Assembly (NCBI RefSeq): GCF_005943945.1
Contig: NZ_CP040710.1
Coordinates: forward strand, 1,809,001 to 1,873,000
Source: Aggregatimonas sangjinii
GTDB lineage: Bacteria; Bacteroidota; Bacteroidia; Flavobacteriales; Flavobacteriaceae
Direction: 5' to 3'
DNA: 64,000 nucleotides
Made by a program: the position numbers and the translations under genes. Each line of letters opens with the position of its first letter. Position 1 is the stretch's first letter. Below, one piece after another: positions 1 to 7,474 of this stretch. The notes under the pieces were generated by a model. The model ran no database searches. It had not been told where the DNA came from and saw only the letters and a program-made list of their open reading frames with translations.

Positions 1-171
1 ATCGCGACCCCAAGGTTGACTTTCGCGGCAGGCTTAATGTATTCTCAGGGTCAGGATTTAGCCAACGGTGGCAACTACAAACAAAGTTGGACAATGCGTT
101 TTCATATGTATTATTCCCCTGATTTTAGAAAGGTACGAAACAAGTTGCCGGAAATACATCTCGACGATTAA
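1..171 (+). CDS. 3' end of an unidentified protein (partial)
   Basis: An open frame runs from the first base of the window to a TAA at 169-171 and gives the last 56 residues of a protein whose start lies outside. The segment alternates polar and hydrophobic residues (for example MRFHMYYSP) as in beta-rich or outer-membrane strands, and ends in acidic residues. It lies 34 bp upstream of the MORN-repeat gene on the same strand, so the two may share a transcript. I do not recognise the family. Confidence 0.6.
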   Translation: MATPRLTFAAGLMYSQGQDLANGGNYKQSWTMRFHMYYSPDFRKVRNKLPEIHLDD

Positions 172-205
172 TATGCAAACGGCCTAATCTTGTAAAAGCA
201 AAGCC

Positions 206-1054
206 ATGAAAAAAAGAACTTTCATTCCTTACCTCCTTTTCGTGCTGGCCGCTGTTGCCGTTTTGGTATTGATGTTCAAAACTAGATCGCTACAGCAAAA
301 AGTGGATAAAAATAGAGAAGTACAAGACTCATTGACGACGAAAATAACGGATTACGAGGCCGTTTTTCAGGTCGACTCTATGCTGATCGATGGCGATTAC
401 AATCAGGCTTTGCAATCGTATTCTGAAAATTTAGGTGCGATACAGGACGGCAAATCGATTCTTCCTTTGCGCATTGCCGTAGCCGAGAAAATGAAACAGT
501 TAAATAGGGGAGCAAATTTCAATTCAAGCGGAGTTCCCGACGACCGAGATACCTTAGCAGTACCGAATACCGCTGGAAAACTGGGTGTACGTCAAGCTGA
601 TTCACTAAGTTTCGCATTAGAAAAGGCAAAAGTTGAATTAAACAATTTGCGAAGGCAATTACAACTGAAATCTTTTGGGGAATATCTTACTTTCAAGAGC
701 AAGAAAGGAAATTTGTTGCACTACGTAGGGCAGGTAAAGAACGGTCAGGCCAATGGTACGGGTATCGCGATATTGGATACGGGAAGCCGATACGAGGGCG
801 AATGGAAGAACAATCAACGCTCCGGAAGGGGTATTTTCTATTGGGCCGATGGGCAGCATTACGAGGGGAGCTATGCCAACGACATGAGAAATGGGCTGGG
901 TACCTACTATTGGCCCAACAAGGAAAAATACGTAGGCCAATGGAAAAATGATAAGCGCGATGGCCAAGGCGCTTTCTATGGTGCCGATGGCAAAGTAGTG
1001 GCCAAGGGCATTTGGAAAGCCGATAAGCTGGAGAAAGACGATAAAGACGGTTAG
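206..1054 (+). CDS. Membrane-anchored MORN-repeat protein
   Basis: This 282-residue protein has one N-terminal membrane segment (about residues 8-24), then a coiled-coil-like, charged region with a short helical part (residues 25-165). Four consecutive MORN repeats follow at about residues 172-270, recognisable as YxGxWKNxxRxGxGxxYWxxG. MORN repeats usually act as protein- or lipid-binding surfaces, so a scaffold role at the inner membrane facing the periplasm is plausible. No catalytic motif is visible. The gene follows closely the partial gene at the window start. Confidence 0.85.
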   Translation: MKKRTFIPYLLFVLAAVAVLVLMFKTRSLQQKVDKNREVQDSLTTKITDYEAVFQVDSMLIDGDYNQALQSYSENLGAIQDGKSILPLRIAVAEKMKQLNRGANFNSSGVPDDRDTLAVPNTAGKLGVRQADSLSFALEKAKVELNNLRRQLQLKSFGEYLTFKSKKGNLLHYVGQVKNGQANGTGIAILDTGSRYEGEWKNNQRSGRGIFYWADGQHYEGSYANDMRNGLGTYYWPNKEKYVGQWKNDKRDGQGAFYGADGKVVAKGIWKADKLEKDDKDG

Positions 1055-1280
1055 AACGACAATCCCCTGACCCCGTTGCATACACCGTAGCATATCCTAT
1101 TCTGCTTTCCTTTGAATACTGATCAGAGCCTATTCAAAATTCGTATTGATTATTCCCCCTGACCTCTACAAATTCGTACTCCTATATTTTTTTACCATCA
1201 GATTTGTTGAGCATATCGAACTTCAGGAATTCCATATAATCCAGCAATAAGTAATAAGGTTTCGTTAAAGCGCTTTATTT

Positions 1281-1312
1281 TTGTTTAATATTATTTAATT
1301 TTGATTAAACAA
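1281..1312. promoter_or_regulatory. Inverted repeat upstream of the CIA30 gene
   Basis: The half-sites TTGTTTAAT (1281-1289) and ATTAAACAA (1304-1312) form a perfect 9-bp inverted repeat with a 14-base spacer, ending two bases before the ATG at 1314. The same half-sites with the same 14-base spacer occur at 2761-2798 in front of the fasciclin gene. The matching geometry suggests an operator for a shared dimeric regulator. That role is inference. Confidence 0.45.
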
Positions 1313-1313
1313 T

Positions 1314-1853
1314 ATGATGAAAGCAATTCTACTCATCCTAACGCTAAGTTTTATGTACCAAGAAACTTCCTTGATTATCTGTGATTTTAGTAATGACGAA
1401 GTCGTTAAAAATTGGTACGTGGTCGATGATGGGGTAATGGGTGGATTGTCCGAAGGGTCTTTCAATAGCACGTCAGCAGGAAACGCGCTATATTCCGGTA
1501 CGGTGCGTACTGAAAATAATGGCGGATTTTCTTCGGTACGCTATGGTTTTAAGACGAAGGATGTTTCGAACTATAAAACCGTAAAACTTCGATTGAAAGG
1601 CGATGGAAAATCATATCAGTTTCGAGTAAAGGCAGATCGGGATACACGGTATTCCTACATCAATAGCTTTGAGACTTCTGGCGAGTGGGAGACGATTTCA
1701 CTATCCCTGGCGTCCTTTTATCCGAGTTTCCGGGGAAATCGATTGAACAAACCTAATTTTGGTGGTGATACGATGGAAGAAATCGCGATACTGATCGGGA
1801 ATAAAACAAAGGAGTCGTTTTCGCTTGAAATCGAAAAAGTCTATTTGGAATAG
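1314..1853 (+). CDS. CIA30 family protein (NDUFAF1-like fold)
   Basis: The 179-residue product matches the CIA30 family: FSNDEVVKNWYVVDDGVMGG at the start, a central GGFSSVR motif and a long beta-sandwich-like remainder. Residues 1-20 are hydrophobic and may be a signal sequence. The eukaryotic relative is an assembly factor for respiratory complex I. Bacterial members are common and have no firmly assigned role, so I do not assign one. A DoxX-like gene follows 58 bp downstream on the same strand, possibly in one transcript. The promoter region holds an inverted repeat shared with the fasciclin gene. Confidence 0.85.
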   Translation: MMKAILLILTLSFMYQETSLIICDFSNDEVVKNWYVVDDGVMGGLSEGSFNSTSAGNALYSGTVRTENNGGFSSVRYGFKTKDVSNYKTVKLRLKGDGKSYQFRVKADRDTRYSYINSFETSGEWETISLSLASFYPSFRGNRLNKPNFGGDTMEEIAILIGNKTKESFSLEIEKVYLE

Positions 1854-1911
1854 CAAAAGCGCTGAACGGAATTAATGATATCCATATTAAACCATTTAAA
1901 ATAAGGAAGAA

Positions 1912-2292
1912 ATGAATTACATTACTATCGCATTACAATGTATAGTTGCTATAAGCATACTCAATGTTTGGCTGGTTCAAAATAAAAAGGCCACACAATG
2001 GCGCGGAGGAAATGCCACGACGATTATCGAGGAATTCGAAGTGTACGGTCTTCCCGTATGGATGTGCTATGTTATAGGAACTTTAAAGGTTTTATTTGCC
2101 CTGGGGCTTATCGCAGCTATCTGGTACCCGGAACTCAAAGAGCCCTCGGCAATAGGACTTGCCGTTCTTTTGATGGGATCTATTGCTATGCACATCAAAA
2201 TAAGCGACCCCATAAAAAAGTCTTTCCCGGCGTTCTTGTTTCTATGCATGTGCGTATATATCGCTTTTTCCGATAAGATCGTACTTTCATAA
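1912..2292 (+). CDS. DoxX-like membrane protein
   Basis: A 126-residue protein with four hydrophobic segments (about residues 3-20, 48-70, 80-97, 102-122). The pattern and size fit the DoxX-like family. It lies downstream of the CIA30 gene, and its last six bases overlap the convergent gene at 2287-2634, which is also DoxX-like. Members are linked loosely to oxidative stress or quinone-related functions; no activity can be read from the sequence. Confidence 0.75.
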   Translation: MNYITIALQCIVAISILNVWLVQNKKATQWRGGNATTIIEEFEVYGLPVWMCYVIGTLKVLFALGLIAAIWYPELKEPSAIGLAVLLMGSIAMHIKISDPIKKSFPAFLFLCMCVYIAFSDKIVLS

Positions 2293-2634
2293 AGTGTCTA
2301 CCAAGCCCACTCCTATAAAGGCATTTATTACCGCATAGATTAGCGAAGGCGCGGCTTGCAGGACTGTATCCCTTATCTTCAGGCGTACTACGAATCCGCA
2401 GGCCATCAACAAGCAAAGACCTACGGCGGCAGCGAACTGTAGATTGGGAGAGTAAAAATATCCAAAAATCAAGCCTAAGGCACCTGCCAATTGTAGTACC
2501 CCGACAATTCTTCTGAACGCTGCAAGTCCATACCTTTCAAACTCTTTCTTCATTTGTGGTGCTACAAAACAGCCAAGCCCGAAAAATAAAAAGGATATTG
2601 CAGAGAAAAATGTTAAGACTGAAAGTGTCGTCAT
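2287..2634 (-). CDS. DoxX-like membrane protein
   Basis: A 115-residue protein with four membrane segments, including the pattern RRIVGVLQLAGALGLIFGYF typical of DoxX-like proteins (the helix pair around a conserved R...G.LQ). It converges tail to tail with another DoxX-like gene, with six bases shared. It probably starts at the ATG complementing 2632-2634. No catalytic residues are evident. The two proteins are too different to be a recent duplication. Confidence 0.75.
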   Translation of the reverse strand: MTTLSVLTFFSAISFLFFGLGCFVAPQMKKEFERYGLAAFRRIVGVLQLAGALGLIFGYFYSPNLQFAAAVGLCLLMACGFVVRLKIRDTVLQAAPSLIYAVINAFIGVGLVDTL

Positions 2635-2760
2635 TGGCTAAATATTACAAGGTCATTCTACATAAGTGTAGAGAAACGAGTTACTATGAATTCATACGGT
2701 ATTCTCCACAACGCTTTTGAGCTGTCCAATGTAAACAACATTAGCTGCTTATATTTTATT

Positions 2761-2798
2761 TTTTTGTTTAATCTTATGTTAAATTAATTAAACAAAAA
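2761..2798. promoter_or_regulatory. Inverted repeat upstream of the fasciclin gene
   Basis: TTTTTGTTTAAT (2761-2772) and ATTAAACAAAAA (2787-2798) are perfect 12-bp inverted half-sites with a 14-base spacer, 45 bp before the fasciclin ATG. The core and spacing equal those of the element at 1281-1312. A shared operator is the simplest reading, but the regulator is not in this window. Confidence 0.5.
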
Positions 2799-2843
2799 TA
2801 ATTTCACAGTATCTTCGAGACTTAATTAAAACAAATTACACCT

Positions 2844-3422
2844 ATGAACACATTTAAAACACTTGGTATTTTCGCTTTTGCATTATTGGTCACGTCCTGT
2901 GGCGAAAAGAAAAAAGAAATGCCAGCCGAAGAGCCAGTTGAGGAAACGACTGAAATGGAAACTATGGAAGAGACCGGTCCGAATATCGTTGAAGTTGCTG
3001 CCGGCAATGATGCATTTTCGACCTTGGTTGCCGCGGTGAAAGCTGCAGAATTGGTAGAGACGCTAAGTGGCGACGGACCTTTCACGGTATTTGCACCGAC
3101 AAACGATGCTTTTTCAAAATTACCCGAAGGCACGGTCGATAATCTTTTGTTGCCGGAAAGTAAAGATGCTTTGACCGGAATTCTTACTTACCACGTCGTT
3201 TCCGGAAAATATGAGGCCGCGGCCGTGATCGAAGCGATAAATGCAAATGATGGAAAATTTACGGTTCCTACCGTTCAAGGAGGAAGCATCGATTTGAGTC
3301 TAAAGGACGGCAATGTGATGTTGACCGATGCTAAAGGAGGCATGTCTACCGTTGTAATCGCCGATGTTGCGGCTTCCAATGGCGTAATTCACGCTTTGGA
3401 TACCGTGGTGATGCCGGAGTAA
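2844..3422 (+). CDS. Fasciclin (FAS1) domain lipoprotein
   Basis: The 192-residue protein starts with a lipoprotein signal ending LVTSC (Cys19), followed by a linker of Glu, Thr and Met (residues 20-47). One FAS1 domain covers about residues 50-190, with the typical FSTLVAAVKAAELVETL, GPFTVFAPTNDAF and VIHALDTVVMP motifs. It is expected on the cell surface or in the periplasm as an adhesion or matrix-interaction domain. A strong terminator follows at 3448-3478. An inverted repeat upstream is shared with the CIA30 gene. Confidence 0.92.
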   Translation: MNTFKTLGIFAFALLVTSCGEKKKEMPAEEPVEETTEMETMEETGPNIVEVAAGNDAFSTLVAAVKAAELVETLSGDGPFTVFAPTNDAFSKLPEGTVDNLLLPESKDALTGILTYHVVSGKYEAAAVIEAINANDGKFTVPTVQGGSIDLSLKDGNVMLTDAKGGMSTVVIADVAASNGVIHALDTVVMPE

Positions 3423-3447
3423 AAACTACGCTATGAATTAGAGTTTA

Positions 3448-3478
3448 AAAAGCCACTGCCTTGTGCAATGGCTTTTTG
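3448..3478 (+). terminator. Rho-independent terminator of the fasciclin gene
   Basis: AAAAAGCCA (3448-3456) pairs perfectly with TGGCTTTTT (3470-3478), and the T-run forms the 3' arm. It lies 25 bp after the fasciclin stop codon. Confidence 0.85.
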
Positions 3479-3547
3479 CCGTATAGAGTGCTTTGAAAGC
3501 AGCTATTTTAGCAAACTTTCCGTTGAATTGAAAAGTTTATCGGTTAA

Positions 3548-3581
3548 TTGGCTATTAATCAAATTAATGGCGTCACCTTTG
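3548..3581 (+). promoter_or_regulatory. Probable flavobacterial promoter of the cold-shock gene
   Basis: TTG (3548-3550), a 23-base spacer and CACCTTTG (3574-3581) approximate the Bacteroidota TTG / TAnnTTTG promoter, with one mismatch in the -7 box. It leaves a short A+T-rich leader of about 30 bases before the ATG at 3619. Confidence 0.45.
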
Positions 3582-3618
3582 CATTTCACAATAGTATATT
3601 AATTTAATTACATTAAAA

Positions 3619-3810
3619 ATGAATAAAGGAACAGTAAAATTTTTCAACGACACAAAAGGTTTTGGTTTTATCACCGAAGAAGGAGTTGAAAAAGACCACT
3701 TTGTGCACATTTCCGGCTTGATAGATGAAATTCGTGAAGGCGATGAAGTTGAATTTGATCTTCAAGAAGGCAACAAAGGCTTAAATGCAGTAAACGTAAA
3801 AGTTATTTAA
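3619..3810 (+). CDS. Cold-shock domain protein, 63 residues
   Basis: A single cold-shock (OB-fold) domain with the RNP1-type KGFGFI and RNP2-type HFVHI motifs, which bind single-stranded RNA or DNA. At 63 residues it is a few residues shorter than E. coli CspA, a length I associate with flavobacterial Csp proteins. A near-identical second copy is at 26402-26593. It is monocistronic, between a promoter and a perfect 11-bp-stem terminator. Likely role: RNA chaperone. Confidence 0.95.
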   Translation: MNKGTVKFFNDTKGFGFITEEGVEKDHFVHISGLIDEIREGDEVEFDLQEGNKGLNAVNVKVI

Positions 3811-3832
3811 TATACTTTTCAAGTTTAGCAAG

Positions 3833-3863
3833 AACCCATTCTCTAACCGGAGAATGGGTTTTT
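3833..3863 (+). terminator. Rho-independent terminator of the cold-shock gene
   Basis: AACCCATTCTC (3833-3843) and GAGAATGGGTT (3850-3860) form a perfect 11-bp stem with a six-base loop, followed by T residues. Confidence 0.9.
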
Positions 3864-3867
3864 CGTT

Positions 3868-4479
3868 TTAGGTGCCGATTGTTTTGGCCCGTTCCATAAA
3901 GTACGACTCGAAGCGTTTTAATTTTGGATTTAGTTTTTCGGAGTACAATACATACTGGCATTTTGGAATACTCTGTGTAATGGATAGTATGGCGTTCCAG
4001 TCCGATTTTTGAAGCAGGAATTCCGCATCGTCTACACTGAACAATAACAATTGCGAGATACTTACCCCGTTCAATAAAAACAACTTGTTCATGTTCTTAG
4101 GGGTGGTGATCAAGATATCCACACCTTCGAAAATTTCCGATTTCTGGATATCGATATGCAAGGCTTCGTATCCGACATACACCCGTAACGAAGTGTGTTT
4201 GGCGAAGTTCAAGAATGCACGGTATAGCTCCAAGGCCTTTTCTTTATTTTCGACCAAAACGACCGCTCTCGGTGCATTCCCCACTGCCTCGCATTTTAAC
4301 TTTTGTAGGGTCGTCAGGATTAATGTGGTTGTTTTCCCAGCGCTTACGGAGGCCGTACAAAACACATTGACACCACTTTTTATGACCGGAATGCTGCGTT
4401 CCTGAAAAGGGGTGGCGTTTGTTATTTCCAAACGTGCTAAGGCTTCAAGTATATCGGGTTGCAATTTTTTAAACGGCAT
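3868..4479 (-). CDS. Short DEAD-box helicase-like protein, N-terminal lobe only
   Basis: The preferred ATG at 4479 gives 203 residues, beginning MPFKKLQPDILEALARL as DEAD-box proteins do; a longer frame to 4605 lacks homology-like sequence. A Q-motif (ATPFQERSIP), a Walker A-like motif I (SVSAGKT), an ITTPKN motif and a VDDA in place of DEAD are present. The second helicase lobe is absent, and motif III SAT is not recognisable. Complete helicases need both lobes, so this may be an ATP- or RNA-binding regulator or a decaying gene. It stops close to the cold-shock terminator. Confidence 0.75.
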   Translation of the reverse strand: MPFKKLQPDILEALARLEITNATPFQERSIPVIKSGVNVFCTASVSAGKTTTLILTTLQKLKCEAVGNAPRAVVLVENKEKALELYRAFLNFAKHTSLRVYVGYEALHIDIQKSEIFEGVDILITTPKNMNKLFLLNGVSISQLLLFSVDDAEFLLQKSDWNAILSITQSIPKCQYVLYSEKLNPKLKRFESYFMERAKTIGT

Positions 4480-4690
4480 GGAAATGGATGAATTGATTTT
4501 TTCAGAGTGTATGAAACCTTCACTACCGCAAATATACCACCCAAAACCGGATAAAGATTGTGATGCATGATGGACATACCATGGTCTATCGCGCCAGTTG
4601 AACAAATTGTGGATTTGCTGTGTAGATATAGCATATGACTATCGTTTGGCATTCGATAAGAGTTACGGTTTGGCAAGCTGAGCCTACCAC

Positions 4691-4727
4691 CTAAAAAGCA
4701 AGAGCCGACTTTTTTCAAGTCGGCTCT
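4691..4727 (-). terminator. Rho-independent terminator of the sigma-factor gene
   Basis: The arms at 4701-4711 (AGAGCCGACTT) and 4717-4727 (AAGTCGGCTCT) form a perfect 11-bp stem. Read on the minus strand, it is followed by TGCTTTTT, 27 bp past the sigma-factor stop codon. Confidence 0.85.
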
Positions 4728-4753
4728 GTTGCTGCGAATATTCTTGTTTGCGT

Positions 4754-5614
4754 CTATAAATAGGCTTTTAAAACCTGATTCTGCGATCTATTACGTAGGA
4801 TGCGGATTGCTTTTTCCCTGATTTGTCGTACCCTTTCACGGGTAATGTCAAAAAGTTCACCGATTTCGCTTAGACTCTTTGGGTGTCTTTCACCGATACC
4901 GTAATACAGTTTGATGATTTCACCCTCCCGTTCGGGAAGCGACTTCAATGCCAATTCGATATCGGTAGTCAGGGAATCCTTCATCATTTTCTCATCCGGC
5001 CTGTTGGCATCTTTCGACTGTATGACATTATATAGGTTGGAGGATTCGCCTTCCGAAAAAGGGGCATCCATAGAGAGATGTTTTCCGGAATTTTTCATCG
5101 CCAATTTCACCTGTGCGGCACTCATATCGAGCTCCCTAGCAATTTCCACTGCACTTGGTGGGCGTTGGTAGGTTTGCTCCAATGAGGAATAGACTTTCTT
5201 GATTTTACTGATTTCACCGATTTTATTCAAGGGAAGACGTACCATTCGGGATTGTTCGGACATGGCCTGTAGTATGCTTTGACGAATCCACCATACGGCA
5301 TAGGAAATAAACTTAAATCCCCGTGTCTCATCAAAGCGCTTGGCAGCTTTGACCAATCCGATATTGCCTTCGTTAATCAAATCGGAAAGGCGTATACCGC
5401 TTCCTTGGTACTGTTTTGCGGCGGAAACCACAAATCGCAAATTGGCATTTACTAATTTATTAAGGGCAACTTGATCTCCTTCACGTATTCTAACGGCCAG
5501 TTCTACTTCCTCCTCCGCGGTAATTAAATCTATCTTCGATATTTCTTGAAAGTACTTTTCTAATGATTTGGTGTCTCTGTTTGTGATTTGTTTCGTGATC
5601 TTTAATTGCCTCAT
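4754..5614 (-). CDS. RpoD-like sigma-70 factor (diverged, probably group 2)
   Basis: The 286-residue protein has sigma regions 1.2, 2, 3 and 4 and no region 1.1, as in flavobacterial RpoD. Region 2 is well kept (LINEGNIGLVKAAKRFDETR and FKFISYAVWWIRQSI), as is the region 4 helix-turn-helix (FDITRERVRQIREKAIR). Many positions that are invariant in the primary factor as I recall it differ, for example GSGIRLSDL instead of NQGLTLPDL. I therefore read it as an alternative paralogue rather than the housekeeping sigma. It is transcribed alone and has its own terminator. Confidence 0.85.
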   Translation of the reverse strand: MRQLKITKQITNRDTKSLEKYFQEISKIDLITAEEEVELAVRIREGDQVALNKLVNANLRFVVSAAKQYQGSGIRLSDLINEGNIGLVKAAKRFDETRGFKFISYAVWWIRQSILQAMSEQSRMVRLPLNKIGEISKIKKVYSSLEQTYQRPPSAVEIARELDMSAAQVKLAMKNSGKHLSMDAPFSEGESSNLYNVIQSKDANRPDEKMMKDSLTTDIELALKSLPEREGEIIKLYYGIGERHPKSLSEIGELFDITRERVRQIREKAIRILRNRSQNQVLKAYL

Positions 5615-5828
5615 ATATATCTTTAGGTTTAAATTATGTTCTAATAACTTAAGAAAATTTAGCGAAAAACCTAATAAAAGGGGATTTTCTTTCCATTTTA
5701 GGCCGTTTTTGACTAAAAATGACGCAAAAAGGCGGATTTTTTACTCAAATTGTCTTCGCATGCACAAAATTGATTTTTATGTGGTTGAGGCCAATAATCA
5801 AAGCTAATGTTCTAGGGAAAACTGATTT

Positions 5829-6899
5829 CTAAAGCGCATCGGAATCGATCAAACAGCTCACAGGGTAGTGGTCCGAGGCTGTCGGGAACGCTTTATAAAA
5901 GGGAACGGGCTTCCCGCCATCTTCGCCCGGGAGGGATTTGCTGATCGTTCCTTCCGTAATCCAATCGGTATCCGTTCGGGAATAGAGGATATGGTCGATC
6001 CACACTTTACGGTATTTTCCAGTGAAAATGGGATCTCGAAAACTGGTAGTCGATAAGCTGCGGAAGTCCAATTCCTCCCGATTTTCAGCATCCAAGGCAT
6101 CGAATACCGCATTGCCGAGACAGAGGTTCGGATGCCAGACGGAACCCATCAAGCTTTCAATACCGCTTGATTGTAGTCTCATTTCACTGGTATCGAAACC
6201 GGGCCCATCATTGATGTCGCCACAAACAATCAAAGGAATGTCTTTGGTGGCATTGTCCTGCAGGTATTTGTTTAAAAAATGCTGTCGCAATTGAAAGCAT
6301 TGGGCAACGATTTTCTTCCGGTTGCCATCGGCTCTCGACCACCATTTCGACCATTCCAGCGCATTTCCAAAAATGCCCTTACTTTTTAAATGTAGGCCAA
6401 GAACCCGGAATTCCTTTCCGTTCTTTAGGTGAATCGTCGCATAAATGGGGGTTCGCTCGAATTTGTGCACTTCATCCAAGCCATCACTATCCGTATCCAT
6501 TTGAAATTCGTTGGTCGCCAAGCGTAAAGATTCGGCCTCATCATTCGTTTTTACATCATACCACGTCAACGGCACGTCGGCAAAGTTAGCCCTATCGGTT
6601 CTTACCGCTATCCCCAAACTTTGGGCACCGGAGGGTTGCACAGCGCATTTCCAATCGCCGTTTACGTTAGGGTCGTCAAAGAAAAGCTGTAGTTCGCTCA
6701 CCTGATTTGGCCCTTCCACGATCACCCAAATATCCGAATCGATATGGTTCAGGATTCCGCTTAAATCTTCGCGACGCGCTTTGATCAGGTGTTTGCTTCG
6801 GTATCCCTTGTCGTCATCCGCCCTGAATCGTGGCGGATCGCCCTCGAACAATTCGTTCATCCATTCCATATTCCATACCGAAAATTTGACCTTACCCAT
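5829..6899 (-). CDS. Endonuclease/exonuclease/phosphatase-fold hydrolase
   Basis: The 356-residue protein has the DNase I-like metal-dependent fold: SVWNMEWMN near the start, VIVEGPNQ (acidic metal ligand), GLHLKSKG, CGDINDGPG and the terminal SDHYPVSC. A WIDHILYS motif precedes the last block. These are the catalytic Glu, Asp, Asn and His positions of the family, whose substrates range from DNA to phosphoinositides and other phosphodiesters. No signal peptide is seen, so it is probably cytoplasmic. The substrate is not predictable. Confidence 0.88.
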   Translation of the reverse strand: MGKVKFSVWNMEWMNELFEGDPPRFRADDDKGYRSKHLIKARREDLSGILNHIDSDIWVIVEGPNQVSELQLFFDDPNVNGDWKCAVQPSGAQSLGIAVRTDRANFADVPLTWYDVKTNDEAESLRLATNEFQMDTDSDGLDEVHKFERTPIYATIHLKNGKEFRVLGLHLKSKGIFGNALEWSKWWSRADGNRKKIVAQCFQLRQHFLNKYLQDNATKDIPLIVCGDINDGPGFDTSEMRLQSSGIESLMGSVWHPNLCLGNAVFDALDAENREELDFRSLSTTSFRDPIFTGKYRKVWIDHILYSRTDTDWITEGTISKSLPGEDGGKPVPFYKAFPTASDHYPVSCLIDSDAL

Positions 6900-7474
6900 A
6901 CCTGTATCCCTAAATTATTTTAAAAACCGACTTGCCCATGGTGTATCGATTGCCCCATCGCATATATCAATTACTTGCTTGCACCCGCGTGATGCAAATG
7001 GCTATCACCGAATGGTCGTTCTATAAACGCTATTTCTAAAAATAAGACTTTTATGGTCAATTACCCACGTCCTATGAATGCCAATATGGAGTACTGACTT
7101 GCGAACCTACTCCTTCGGACCATACAAGATGGACTTTTTAGGTCGACTCTGATGCGGATTTTGACCAAAACGATATCTGAACCACTTGTAATCCCAATTT
7201 CACATTAGGTTGGGTCAAGTAGGTCACCCAGACAAAATCAATAGCGTTGAGGGCGAAGTGTACCGTAATAAAATAGATATGCTCCAATACACTTGAAGAA
7301 GAGTATTTTGGTAAAGGAGCAAACTGATTAGAAACACTTGCATGCCGCTGGATATCATCCAGCAAATTGTTATAAAAATATTGTAATTGGCTACGAATAG
7401 TATTAAATTTAACAGCAGCTCCAAATAGGAGCTGTTTTTATGACTAATTTTTAACTAATAACATTTTATCTATT
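6900..7474. other. Intergenic region without a convincing gene
   Basis: The 575 bases between the divergent nuclease and metalloprotease genes hold only overlapping minus-strand frames that look like chance. The only clear structure is a hairpin-T terminator at 7416-7440, just ahead of the metalloprotease start. A short non-coding transcript or leader is possible. Confidence 0.5.
7416..7440 (+). terminator. Terminator-like hairpin 35 bp before the metalloprotease ATG
   Basis: CAGCTCC (7416-7422) pairs with GGAGCTG (7428-7434) over an AAATA loop, followed by five T. No gene lies upstream on this strand, so it is either an attenuator in the leader of the following gene or the end of a small RNA. 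Confidence 0.6.

Noticed and set aside
659-1093. Two minus-strand frames of 130-144 codons
   Set aside because: They are shadows of the MORN-repeat gene; their apparent repeats mirror the MORN periodicity.
4437-4605. N-terminal extension of the short helicase to 4605
   Set aside because: The extra 42 residues lack similarity to DEAD-box starts, whereas ATG at 4479 gives the normal Q-motif distance.
7138-7424. Two overlapping minus-strand frames (75 and 66 codons), one hydrophobic
   Set aside because: They overlap in different frames, one begins inside a terminator hairpin, and neither resembles a family.
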